Shown one piece after another: positions 19,264 through 28,115 of a DNA stretch of 64,000 nucleotides. Origin of the DNA: Marinomonas alcarazii (GTDB lineage Bacteria; Pseudomonadota; Gammaproteobacteria; Pseudomonadales; Marinomonadaceae); assembly GCF_003208215.1 (NCBI RefSeq), contig NZ_QKLW01000002.1, positions 62,001 through 126,000 of the forward strand, in the 5' to 3' direction. The position numbers and the translations under genes were made by a program. The notes under the pieces were generated by a model. It saw nothing but the letters and a program-made list of their open reading frames with translations. It was not told the origin of the DNA and did not search any database. The stretch's first letter is position 1; every line of letters begins with the position of its first letter.

Positions 19264-20729
19264 AGCAGTCTTTACAATTAAAGCTAGGTCAACAGCTAAC
19301 CATGACCCCACAACTGCAGCAAGCTATACGCTTACTGCAGCTTTCTACGTTGGATTTGAAGCAAGAGATTCATGAGTTCCTAGAGTCGAACCCACTGCTT
19401 GAGCTTGATGATGACGAGCAAACTCATAATGAGTTACCTGCTAGCATAGAGTCAAAAAGTGCAACGGAAACACCTCTAGATAACGGTGAAGAAGCACGCC
19501 TAGAGTCCGAATGGACAGAAAGCATTCCAGAAGAGCTATCCATAGACAGCAATTGGGATGATACTTACCAAAGTTCCGCAGCAGTCAGTGACAACCTTAG
19601 CTTTGAAGGCGATAGCGATTTTGAAAGCCGTAACGCACCTGCTGAAAGCATTCAAGACCATCTTATCTGGCAACTAAACCTTACTCACATGTCTGATCGA
19701 GACCTTGAGATTGCCTATGCCATCATTGAATGTGTCCAGCCTGATGGATACTTAAGCATTACACCTGACGACATCTGCGAATCACTAAGCATTGAACTTG
19801 AAGACCTAGAAATGGAAGAAGTCATTGCGGTTCAACATAGACTGCAGCGCTTCGACCCAGTCGGCGTCTGCTCTATTGATTTACGTGATTGTCTATTGGT
19901 GCAATTAGAAGCTTTCCAGACTCACCCTCTATACAAAAGCACCTATAACCTTATTGACCATTATTTACCCCTATTGGGCAATAGAGATTTTGCGCAACTA
20001 AGCCGCAAAACAAAATTAAAAGACGAAGCGCTAAAAGAAGTCATTAGCTTAATTCAACAACTAAACCCGCGCCCAGGCTCGGTTATTGATGCCGATGATA
20101 CCGATTACGTTATTCCTGACGTGTCAGTCAAAAAACGTAATGACGTTTGGCAAGTTGAATTAAACAACGACGCTCTTCCGCCAATAAAAATCAATGAAAC
20201 CTATTCTGCCATGGCCAGCACCGCTGCCACATCCGAAGATGCTTCTTACATCAAAAACTCACTACAAGAAGCTAAATGGTTCATGAAAAGTTTACAAAGC
20301 CGAAATGAGACGTTACTAAAAGTAGCCAGTTGCATTGTCAGCAGACAAATCGATTTTTTTGAGCTTGGTGAAGAAGCCATGAAACCAATGGTGCTTCATG
20401 ACGTAGCTGAAGAAGTAGGCATGCATGAGTCAACCATTTCCAGGGTAACCACTCAAAAATACATGCATACACCAAAAGGGATATTTGAATTAAAATATTT
20501 CTTTTCGAGCCATGTTAATACAGCCTCTGGTGGTGAGTGCTCTTCGACAGCAATTAGGGCCATGATCAAAAAACTCGTTGCTGACGAACCTGCTAAAAAA
20601 CCTTTGAGTGATAATAAGTTAGCTGCCATTTTGGCAGATCAAGGCATACAAGTTGCTCGACGGACTGTAGCCAAATACCGTGAGGCGATGAACATCCCTC
20701 CTTCCAATGAACGCAAACGACTGATCTAA
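19260..20729 (+). CDS. rpoN: RNA polymerase sigma-54 factor
   Basis: A 489-residue sigma factor. Region I is the Gln-rich N-terminus KQSLQLKLGQQLTMTPQLQQAI; then an acidic linker (about 60-125); the core-binding domain (about 125-300); an HTH (ESTISRVTTQKYMHTPKGIFELK); and the RpoN box ARRTVAKYRE at 466-475, which reads the -24 promoter element. It needs an enhancer-binding protein to melt promoters. It stands between lptB and ptsN; hpf, which usually lies directly downstream, is absent. Confidence 0.97.
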   Translation: MKQSLQLKLGQQLTMTPQLQQAIRLLQLSTLDLKQEIHEFLESNPLLELDDDEQTHNELPASIESKSATETPLDNGEEARLESEWTESIPEELSIDSNWDDTYQSSAAVSDNLSFEGDSDFESRNAPAESIQDHLIWQLNLTHMSDRDLEIAYAIIECVQPDGYLSITPDDICESLSIELEDLEMEEVIAVQHRLQRFDPVGVCSIDLRDCLLVQLEAFQTHPLYKSTYNLIDHYLPLLGNRDFAQLSRKTKLKDEALKEVISLIQQLNPRPGSVIDADDTDYVIPDVSVKKRNDVWQVELNNDALPPIKINETYSAMASTAATSEDASYIKNSLQEAKWFMKSLQSRNETLLKVASCIVSRQIDFFELGEEAMKPMVLHDVAEEVGMHESTISRVTTQKYMHTPKGIFELKYFFSSHVNTASGGECSSTAIRAMIKKLVADEPAKKPLSDNKLAAILADQGIQVARRTVAKYREAMNIPPSNERKRLI

Positions 20730-20746
20730 ACGGAAAGCATTTTATC

Positions 20747-21196
20747 ATGTCCTTGAAATCATTATTAAAAGCAGACCTCGTTCTCGCAAAACAAGATATA
20801 ATTAGCAAGAAACGCGTATTAGAAAACCTCGCGGAAGTAGCGTCAAACCGACTTCACTGTGATAACGAAGCCGTCTATGATGCACTGCTAGGTCGAGAAA
20901 AACTTGGAAGTACTGGTATAGGCAATGGAATAGCCATTCCGCATTGTCGACTAGAGTCCGCAAATCACACTGCTGTAGTGGTAATGTCACTACAGACGCC
21001 TATCGATTTTGACTCTATAGACAAACAAGCTGTCGATCTTATATTTGCGTTAATTGTTCCGCCACATGAATGTGACCAACATCTATCAACACTGGCTCAA
21101 ATTGCAGAATTAGCACAGTCTCCAGAATCATTGGACAAGCTGCGTACTGCTCAAAGCAACGAAGAGCTATTCAGTATTTTCAACTCATTAATATAG
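20747..21196 (+). CDS. ptsN: Nitrogen PTS enzyme IIA (EIIA-Ntr)
   Basis: A 149-residue PTS EIIA domain with the phosphorylated histidine at His66 in GIGNGIAIPHCRLE. It takes phosphate from Npr and, in enterobacteria, regulates potassium channels, phosphate starvation signalling and sigma-54-linked processes. It lies 17 bases after rpoN and 9 before npr, so it is co-transcribed with both. rapZ, which usually lies between ptsN and npr, is missing. Confidence 0.95.
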   Translation: MSLKSLLKADLVLAKQDIISKKRVLENLAEVASNRLHCDNEAVYDALLGREKLGSTGIGNGIAIPHCRLESANHTAVVVMSLQTPIDFDSIDKQAVDLIFALIVPPHECDQHLSTLAQIAELAQSPESLDKLRTAQSNEELFSIFNSLI

Positions 21197-21205
21197 GTAT
21201 AAAGC

Positions 21206-21475
21206 ATGCTGGAAGAGTCTATTGTTATTATAAACAAACTTGGCTTGCATGCCCGTGCAGCAGGCAAACTCATAGAAACAACCACACGCTTTTCTTGTGA
21301 TATCACCATCGAAAAAGATGGGCGTAATGTGGATGGAAAAAGCATCATGGCAATGATGATGCTTGCTGCAGGAAAAGGCACCGAAATCAAAATCAAAGCG
21401 AATGGTGAAGATGAGCAAGAAGCCATTAACGCGATCGTTGAATTAATCAACAATCGTTTCGGTGAAGATGAGTAA
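21206..21475 (+). CDS. npr: Nitrogen PTS phosphocarrier Npr (HPr family)
   Basis: An 89-residue HPr-like protein with the active His15 in KLGLHARAAGKL and the GRNVDGKSIMAMMMLAAGKGTEI core. It carries phosphate from the PtsP enzyme I to PtsN; ptsP is not in the window. Symbol ptsO is used for the same gene in Pseudomonas. The following mgtE starts eight bases after its stop. Confidence 0.93.
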   Translation: MLEESIVIINKLGLHARAAGKLIETTTRFSCDITIEKDGRNVDGKSIMAMMMLAAGKGTEIKIKANGEDEQEAINAIVELINNRFGEDE

Positions 21476-21483
21476 AGAGCATC

Positions 21484-22836
21484 ATGTCGGAGCAAAACAC
21501 CCTTAATCATTTGCAAACGGTAACCGAGTCCCTTGAGACCGGTGCCACAATGCAAATTCGCTACCTACTTAATGGTGCCCTACCTGCACAAGATGTTGCT
21601 CGACTATTAGAATCGTCTCCGCCAAAAGAGCGTAAGCTTTTATGGGAACTCATCGAAGACAAAAACGAAGGCGAAGTATTACAGTATCTGACTGAAGATA
21701 TTGGCGTTCAATTCATGAAAAACATGAATACAGAACGCCTTATCGCCGTATCAGAACACTTTGAAAGTGATGACTTAGCCGACTTATTACAGCACCTGCC
21801 AGAAAAGATCGTGAAAGAAGTGCTTGCGTCGATGACGGCGCAAGACAGAAAAAGAGTTGAAGACCTATTAAGCTACTCAGAAGACTCTGCTGGCGGCTTA
21901 ATGAATACGGATACGATAACAATTCGTCCAAATATCAATGTGGACATTGTTTTTCGCTATCTTCGCAGGCACGCAAAGATTCCAGACATGACTGACAGTT
22001 TATTAGTCGTCAGTCGCTCAGATAAACTTCTCGGTGTACTCCCCCTTACTAAATTGCTGGTTTCCAACCCTAATGCCACCGTGCGTGACATTATGGAAAC
22101 CGAGTTTACTGTGATCAATGCAGAGACACCTGCAAGTGAAGTTGCGCAGTTATTTGAAAAAATGGACCTTGTCTCCGCTCCCGTTATTGATGGTGAAAAC
22201 AGAAAATTACTAGGTCGTATCACTATCGATGACGTTGTCGATGTTATTCGTGACGAAGCTGAACACTCCATGCTAAGCATGGCAGGTCTCGATGACGACG
22301 AAGACACCTTCTCCCCAATTATGAAAACCACCAAACGACGTGCAGTTTGGCTTGGCATAAACCTTATTACAGCCTTTATCGCCTCTTATGTGATTGGACT
22401 ATTTCAAAACACACTCGATCAAGTGGTTGCATTGGCAATATTAATGCCTATTGTTGCCAGTATGGGCGGTATCGCTGGCTCACAGGTACTGACACTGGTA
22501 ATTCGAGGCATCGCACTGAACCAGATTGGCGCAACCAATACACGCTGGCTTTTAAATAGAGAACTTGTTGTCGGACTTCTTAATGGCATATTGTGGGCAA
22601 CCGTTATTGCCGCACTCACCGCTCTTTGGTTTGACAACATAAAGATTGCCTATATCATTGCAGGCGCCACTATAATAAACCTGCTATTTGCAGCAACCAC
22701 TGGTACACTTCTGCCAATTTTCTTAAAAAAGATTGGCATCGACCCTGCCCTTGCTGGCAGCGTAATTTTGACTACTGTGACCGACGTAATTGGATTCCTT
22801 TCCTTCCTAGGTCTCGCTACTATTTTTTTAATATAG
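21484..22836 (+). CDS. mgtE: Magnesium transporter MgtE
   Basis: A 450-residue channel-like Mg2+ transporter. The N domain (about 20-125) has the LLEWxPE-like repeats, two CBS domains follow (about 130-255, with VRDIMETEFTVINAETPASEVAQLFEKMD), then a connecting helix and five membrane segments (about 285-450) with the conserved LAILMPIVASMGGIAGSQ pore segment. The cytoplasmic domains close the pore when Mg2+ is plentiful. It is translated directly after npr; I see no Mg2+ riboswitch in front of it. Confidence 0.95.
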   Translation: MSEQNTLNHLQTVTESLETGATMQIRYLLNGALPAQDVARLLESSPPKERKLLWELIEDKNEGEVLQYLTEDIGVQFMKNMNTERLIAVSEHFESDDLADLLQHLPEKIVKEVLASMTAQDRKRVEDLLSYSEDSAGGLMNTDTITIRPNINVDIVFRYLRRHAKIPDMTDSLLVVSRSDKLLGVLPLTKLLVSNPNATVRDIMETEFTVINAETPASEVAQLFEKMDLVSAPVIDGENRKLLGRITIDDVVDVIRDEAEHSMLSMAGLDDDEDTFSPIMKTTKRRAVWLGINLITAFIASYVIGLFQNTLDQVVALAILMPIVASMGGIAGSQVLTLVIRGIALNQIGATNTRWLLNRELVVGLLNGILWATVIAALTALWFDNIKIAYIIAGATIINLLFAATTGTLLPIFLKKIGIDPALAGSVILTTVTDVIGFLSFLGLATIFLI

Positions 22837-22842
22837 GTTCCC

Positions 22843-23379
22843 ATGACAGACTTTGATCAATTTGAAAACGAAGAAGACATTCCTAAAAGTAAAACCCAGA
22901 TCAAGCGTGAAATGGAAGCCTTGCAAGATCTTGGTAAAAAAATGCTCGGCTTAAGCAAAAACCAGCTTAAGAAAGTTGAAATGTCGGACACTTTACGCGA
23001 AGCCTTCGTTGAAGCTGGACGCATAAAACAACACGAAGCCATGAGAAGACACCTTCAATACATCGGCAAGATCATGCGCACAGAAGACCATGAGGCCATT
23101 GCTAATCGAGTGGCTATGTTTGATTCAACATCGGCTGCGTACAACAAGCTTTTTCATCAGCTTGAAATTAAGCGTGATGCACTAATTGGCGAAAACAGCA
23201 AAGAAGTATTGTCCCAATACCTAGATGAAAACCCTCAGATCGAAGACATTCAGCTGCTTAGACAACTTATCCGACTCTCCCAAAAAGAAGTGTCTCAAGG
23301 ATCAAACACAACAAACCGTAAGAAATTATTCCGTTTTTTGCGTGAAGCCGAAGAGAAACGTTTAGGCTTAAAAGACTAA
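22843..23379 (+). CDS. darP: Ribosome biogenesis factor DarP (YjgA)
   Basis: A 178-residue charged, helical protein of the YjgA family. Visible are the KSKTQIKREMEALQDLGKKMLGLS start, the HEAMRRHLQYIGKIMR helix and the C-terminal LRQLIRLSQKEV...RKLFRFLRE stretch. In E. coli it associates with 50S precursors and helps peptidyl-transferase-centre maturation. It ends the plus-strand run, followed by a terminator. Its frequent neighbours pmbA and tldD are not here. Confidence 0.93.
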   Translation: MTDFDQFENEEDIPKSKTQIKREMEALQDLGKKMLGLSKNQLKKVEMSDTLREAFVEAGRIKQHEAMRRHLQYIGKIMRTEDHEAIANRVAMFDSTSAAYNKLFHQLEIKRDALIGENSKEVLSQYLDENPQIEDIQLLRQLIRLSQKEVSQGSNTTNRKKLFRFLREAEEKRLGLKD

Positions 23380-23415
23380 TACAGAAAAGTAAAATCTACT
23401 GCGATTTACTTCGAC

Positions 23416-23453
23416 AAAAGCCCTGACTCAGAAAAAACTGACCAGGGCTTTTT
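23416..23453. terminator. Terminator between darP and the nitrilase gene
   Basis: Stem AAAAGCCCTG / CAGGGCTTTT with a 17-base loop containing As, then Ts. The nitrilase stop codon on the minus strand overlaps its right end. Confidence 0.8.
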
Positions 23454-24291
23454 ACTGAAATCTACGATGGGATAAACAAGGCATTTTTTGCCGACATTGA
23501 TCCAGTCTTTGCTTTTCTACCTCAAAGATAAAATACCCCGGCTCTTCTTGCAAATCCGCCAAGCATTCTCCAAAAGGAGAATACAAAACACTATTACCAT
23601 AAGTTTGCCTGATTGAATTATGCCAACCACATTGGCCAACGCCTAAGACATAACATTGATTTTCAATAGCACGGGCGGACAACAAGGTACGCCAGTGAGC
23701 TTTACCTGTCACATAAGTAAAGGCGGCAGGCACCAATAAAATTTCAGCCCCCATATTAACAAGTTGTCGATATAACTCAGGAAACCTCAGGTCATAGCAA
23801 ATGCTTAAACCCACTTTAAAGCCATCCACATCCACCACTTTTAATGACAACTCACCCGCCTCTATAAAATCAGACTCCTTATAAGAGGCTGCTTTATCAT
23901 CCACAGCAACGTCAAACAGATGAATTTTGTCATAGCGTTCAAGTATGGCGCCATCAGGACCAATCACCCAACAAGACTGCCTTACCCGCCCATTCGGCAC
24001 TAATTGGCCATCAAACCGAATATGAGAAGGGTGAGAGCCGATCACGATATAAACAGAGTAACGCTTGGCGAGCGTCGCGATCTCAGCAAAAATAATCGCT
24101 TGATCCTCAGACTCCGCCAAAGGTCGCATATTTTTACCATCAAACAAAAACACATTTTCCGGCAAAACAATAAGGCGCGCTCCTTCTTGCTGAGCAGCAG
24201 AAACGACCATACGTTTGACTTCTTCCAGATTACTTCGCCAATCTTTCGTGCTGGTAAGTTGAATAGCCGCGACACGCAATCTATTTGTCAT
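23452..24291 (-). CDS. Nitrilase superfamily amidase (Nit1/NitFhit-like, probable deaminated-glutathione amidase)
   Basis: A 279-residue CN-hydrolase. The catalytic triad is visible: Glu45 in LPENVF, Lys122 in YDKIHLFDV and Cys165 in SICYDLRFPELY. The Nit branch with YDKIHLFDV repairs deaminated glutathione, so that is the most likely substrate. Its start overlaps the yhdP end by 11 bases, which makes it the last gene of the mreB-to-nitrilase run. In Pseudomonas this run continues with tldD and pmbA; here it does not. Confidence 0.85.
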   Translation of the reverse strand: MTNRLRVAAIQLTSTKDWRSNLEEVKRMVVSAAQQEGARLIVLPENVFLFDGKNMRPLAESEDQAIIFAEIATLAKRYSVYIVIGSHPSHIRFDGQLVPNGRVRQSCWVIGPDGAILERYDKIHLFDVAVDDKAASYKESDFIEAGELSLKVVDVDGFKVGLSICYDLRFPELYRQLVNMGAEILLVPAAFTYVTGKAHWRTLLSARAIENQCYVLGVGQCGWHNSIRQTYGNSVLYSPFGECLADLQEEPGYFIFEVEKQRLDQCRQKMPCLSHRRFQ

Positions 24292-27200
24292 TGGATTTAC
24301 CCACTGGTTGATATCGAACAGGGGTTATAACAGGATCGTTAAAGGAACCTTCAACTTTATACTGCACACTCGTTACCTTAGATAACTGATCCCCGATTAG
24401 CTTATCAGTGATAAATAGCAGACCCGCCAACTGAGGAGTTCCCCATATCAACCCGGCCAAAGGCAGCGTTCCTGATATAGGAAAAGTGGCCGTTAGCCTT
24501 TCATTCAATTTTTCATTTACGATATCAGCTTCACCAGCAACAACAAGCTCAGCGGTTGGGGACTTGATGGTGATTGGGGAGATTGTTTTCAAAATACCAT
24601 TAGAAAGAGAAAGAACACCGTTAAAGTCGTCGTAAGTTAAGCCTGGTTCATAAACATCAGAAAAATCCAACAACAAACGTCGACTCAACGCCCCAACATT
24701 AAAGATCCCCAGCACCTTCAAAAATGGCGGTAACTCATCTACTTGACTGAAATTACCATTCGATGAAGAAAAAGCAATCCGCCCAGAAACCGACTCTCGA
24801 TCAAAATAAAATGGGTGTCCTTTCCAACTTAAACCCACGTCAATTTTGTACTTTTTAGAGGTAACAATCGGCTTATTGGAAAACTTTTGCGTCAATTCAG
24901 CCAGATCCGCACCGTCAGCAGCCACAACCAGCTCAACACTAGAAGACTCCCCTCTATCTTGCCAGAATAAAGACCCTGTAAAATGACCTGTCTTTAATTT
25001 AGATGAAATAGGGTCAACCCTTAGAACATCACCCTCTCTGGTAATATTAAGCTGCCAATCGCCGTAAGGCTTTTCATTAAAATAAAGCTGATCCACAGAC
25101 AATTTCATATTTGGAATTTGCCTAGCAGAAAAAGGCGCTTCTTTACTACTGCCGGCTTCCTCTGAAGGATCTGAATTCCAGCTCAAGAAACCAAAATTGA
25201 GATTGATCACACCATCTTTCTTTATGAAAGCAAAATTCATTTCATCCGAATTCACAAAAAGGGGCTTATTAGTCGAGGCGTTATAAGCCACCTTAAAGTT
25301 ATGCCAAGTGTTATTTGGATTAACCACCACTCTATCGACTATAAGATCAACTCGACTCAACCAAGCGGGTAATGCAGGAATATCGTCCGCATCAGTTTGA
25401 GTACTTCCGCCTGAAAAATCCGCCATTACAGACTGCCACTCAGGCACAAGAAGCTGCTTCAAGTTTCCACTAATCACCAAGCCATTCGGTATTGTTGAAC
25501 TGAATTCTTCCCCTTGAACCGTACTAACAATCAACTCACCGCCAATAAACTCATTGCGTTGAAGCAGCATTCTCGCCTTTGCAAGGCTGTCATAACTCGC
25601 ATCAATAACAAGATCAGATTCATGCTGCCTCACTTTGACTTGCAGCGGTTTTGTTTCATCCGATTCCTTTCCTATTGGTTCTGGCAGATCTATTTTCACC
25701 CCTACCAGCTCACTATCAATGGTAAAATCGACCTGCCCCATTTGAGACTGATTAACCAACAACTTTCCTGCGTAACCAGTCAGACCAGACGCTCTATTGA
25801 TTGCCAAATCACTAACATCACGCCATTTAAGAACGTCTTTAATATCCACTTCACCTGAAAAATCACCAATCACAGCCAGCCCACCAGCCTCTCCTGTAGC
25901 CTTAGATGAAAGTGTAAGGTGTGACTTTCCTCCCAATGCTTGAATATCAAAAGCGGAATCCGTTATGCCTTCACTAGAACTATAATTCAGTCTTCCTTCT
26001 TGAACATAGCCAGCTAAATCAAGGTCATTAATTCTCAATGGGTTATTTTTAAAATCAAGCGCTAGCTGAACTTTGGGCTCCGTATCTGGAACAAATGGCA
26101 CAGCAACATCAAATTTACCCTTTACTCGCCCCTCCAATTGCCAGTTAGCAAAAGGTGACAAAACAGAGTCGGCCAACGGCGTTGATTGCAACGTAGAAAT
26201 AACTAAGGGGGCCTCTTCATCAACAGCACCCGAAATATTCAGCCAATCTGCTTTCTCATTTATGATCGGCACTGTCACCAAAAGATTACTTACGGGCAAA
26301 TCTGCTAACTTAGCTGAGTCCACATGAACACTGATACCTGTCGCATCATATGAAAAATTGCCTTTGACATCCGTCGCTGTAGGCCAGTTTTCATCAAACG
26401 CCACATCCGTATCATTTAGCCCCATTTGCATTCTTACGTGAGGCTTAGCACCGTCTGACAACTCGCTCTGCACCAATACATCAACATCCGTGATTTCACC
26501 AGAATTAGGAAATGCCTTCTGAATCCAAGACATAACCGCTTCATCAAGCACTTTAGGCGGAATATAATCCAGTCGATCTGCAACAGATAAATTTTGACCA
26601 TGCAAATCTAAAGCAAGCCAATCAGGTTCATCACTTCTAACTTCTAAACGAAAGCCGCCATTAACATCAGCACCACGGCGTTGCACCAACAAATCACGAC
26701 CGCTCACTAAAAATATATCTTGTTGTTTTTGCCAGCTCACGTAGCCCAAAACTTTATCAACCTGCCAAGGCGATTCGTACACCGTATCAAACCACAGCTT
26801 GCTGTCATTACCCCGAAAATCGATATAGCCACTGTCTTCAGACAAACTAAAAACAGCATTAATTTTATCGGCCTGAGGAATGCCATTGTAGGCATTAACG
26901 GATGCGGCTTGCAGATTACTTAAAAACTCAAATGACAACTCACCGTCTTCTCGCCACACCTGAACGCTACCATTCTTAGCAACACCCAATGGGTGTAAGC
27001 CGTTCAAAATACTGAATGCGTTAGAATCTTTTGGCAAAAAATGCGCTAATATTTCATGACCCAAGCCCAAATCAGCTTGGTTAAAGCGGACTGTCGAACG
27101 GTCCGTTAAAGACGACCAATCAAATACAGCATCAATAGCAGGATAACTAACATCACTGCTATCACTTATTACCAAATCCTTTAGATCGAGACGAATCGCT

Positions 27201-28099
27201 GGCTGCCGCTGTGAATAGTGAAGTTTTACAGAGGAAGTCGCATCAAAATTCCGCCCATCCTCAAAACCAATGTTGACGTTCGTAGACTCTGCACGAACTT
27301 CGTATTCCTTACCGACAACAGCGTCTAGCCAAAGCTCACCAGCAAAATCGGCGGACGCAATAGAATAGGCATTATTCGCTAATACACTATCAATAGGCAA
27401 AGATATCTTAGGGGCCACAAGCGACGCTTTTACTCGATAATCACCCAGCAAACCGCGCGTTTGCGCAATACGAGCATTAAGTACGAATGGCGACTGATAA
27501 TCATCTAAAAAGATCTTTGATGTCAGCAAAGACTCAAATGATTTCTGGAAAAGGTACAAATGTGGGAAGCGAACTTTATGCTCACCCAATTGCTCACTGT
27601 TAATGTCTATTTGACCATCATAAATAGAAAAGTTTTTCTGAGCAGACAAGTAATCTAACGCACGCTCAACACCCACATCATTGCGAACATTACGCGAAGT
27701 AGCCCCAGCCAGATGCCAAACACCCTTATTTTCCTGCATCTGCACATAGGGGCGGACAAATCGAATATAGGTAAACTGAGGGCTTAAACTAAGTAGAGAT
27801 TTAACGGTATCTAAGCGAATCCGCATTTCATCAACACGAACAGAGGCCTTTCCGTTAGCCAAAATATTAAAGCCGCTAATTGATACAGTTGGATCAACGC
27901 CTTCTAAACCGCCATCAATCCTTTCCAGCGTCACTGGGTAGCCAATGATTTGCTGTAAATTATTCTCGATTTGTGGGCGATAGCGATCCATATAAGGAAG
28001 CAGTTGCCCAACACTGACCGCAAAGATAGCCAGCAGTGCTGTTAAAACAACAGCCGCCCAAAAAGAAAAAAGGATCAGCTTACGCAATACCCAACGCAT
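24281..28099 (-). CDS. yhdP: YhdP family AsmA-like inter-membrane lipid transport protein
   Basis: A 1272-residue protein (1266 in E. coli) with one N-terminal membrane anchor (about 9-32) and a long periplasmic beta-rich body of AsmA-like/DUF3971 type. The motifs near the end, PLAGLIWGTPQLAGLLFITDKLIGDQLSKVTSVQYKVEG, are typical. YhdP is one of the proteins, with TamB and YdbH, that move phospholipids to the outer membrane. It follows rng by 16 bases and overlaps the nitrilase gene. Mla and Lpt genes lie in the same window, so several lipid routes are encoded close together. Confidence 0.93.
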   Translation of the reverse strand: MRWVLRKLILFSFWAAVVLTALLAIFAVSVGQLLPYMDRYRPQIENNLQQIIGYPVTLERIDGGLEGVDPTVSISGFNILANGKASVRVDEMRIRLDTVKSLLSLSPQFTYIRFVRPYVQMQENKGVWHLAGATSRNVRNDVGVERALDYLSAQKNFSIYDGQIDINSEQLGEHKVRFPHLYLFQKSFESLLTSKIFLDDYQSPFVLNARIAQTRGLLGDYRVKASLVAPKISLPIDSVLANNAYSIASADFAGELWLDAVVGKEYEVRAESTNVNIGFEDGRNFDATSSVKLHYSQRQPAIRLDLKDLVISDSSDVSYPAIDAVFDWSSLTDRSTVRFNQADLGLGHEILAHFLPKDSNAFSILNGLHPLGVAKNGSVQVWREDGELSFEFLSNLQAASVNAYNGIPQADKINAVFSLSEDSGYIDFRGNDSKLWFDTVYESPWQVDKVLGYVSWQKQQDIFLVSGRDLLVQRRGADVNGGFRLEVRSDEPDWLALDLHGQNLSVADRLDYIPPKVLDEAVMSWIQKAFPNSGEITDVDVLVQSELSDGAKPHVRMQMGLNDTDVAFDENWPTATDVKGNFSYDATGISVHVDSAKLADLPVSNLLVTVPIINEKADWLNISGAVDEEAPLVISTLQSTPLADSVLSPFANWQLEGRVKGKFDVAVPFVPDTEPKVQLALDFKNNPLRINDLDLAGYVQEGRLNYSSSEGITDSAFDIQALGGKSHLTLSSKATGEAGGLAVIGDFSGEVDIKDVLKWRDVSDLAINRASGLTGYAGKLLVNQSQMGQVDFTIDSELVGVKIDLPEPIGKESDETKPLQVKVRQHESDLVIDASYDSLAKARMLLQRNEFIGGELIVSTVQGEEFSSTIPNGLVISGNLKQLLVPEWQSVMADFSGGSTQTDADDIPALPAWLSRVDLIVDRVVVNPNNTWHNFKVAYNASTNKPLFVNSDEMNFAFIKKDGVINLNFGFLSWNSDPSEEAGSSKEAPFSARQIPNMKLSVDQLYFNEKPYGDWQLNITREGDVLRVDPISSKLKTGHFTGSLFWQDRGESSSVELVVAADGADLAELTQKFSNKPIVTSKKYKIDVGLSWKGHPFYFDRESVSGRIAFSSSNGNFSQVDELPPFLKVLGIFNVGALSRRLLLDFSDVYEPGLTYDDFNGVLSLSNGILKTISPITIKSPTAELVVAGEADIVNEKLNERLTATFPISGTLPLAGLIWGTPQLAGLLFITDKLIGDQLSKVTSVQYKVEGSFNDPVITPVRYQPVGKSNDK

Positions 28100-28115
28100 C
28101 TTACGTCCTTTTTAG

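Noticed and set aside
21476-21483. Magnesium riboswitch before mgtE
   Set aside because: mgtE begins eight bases after npr, leaving no room for one.
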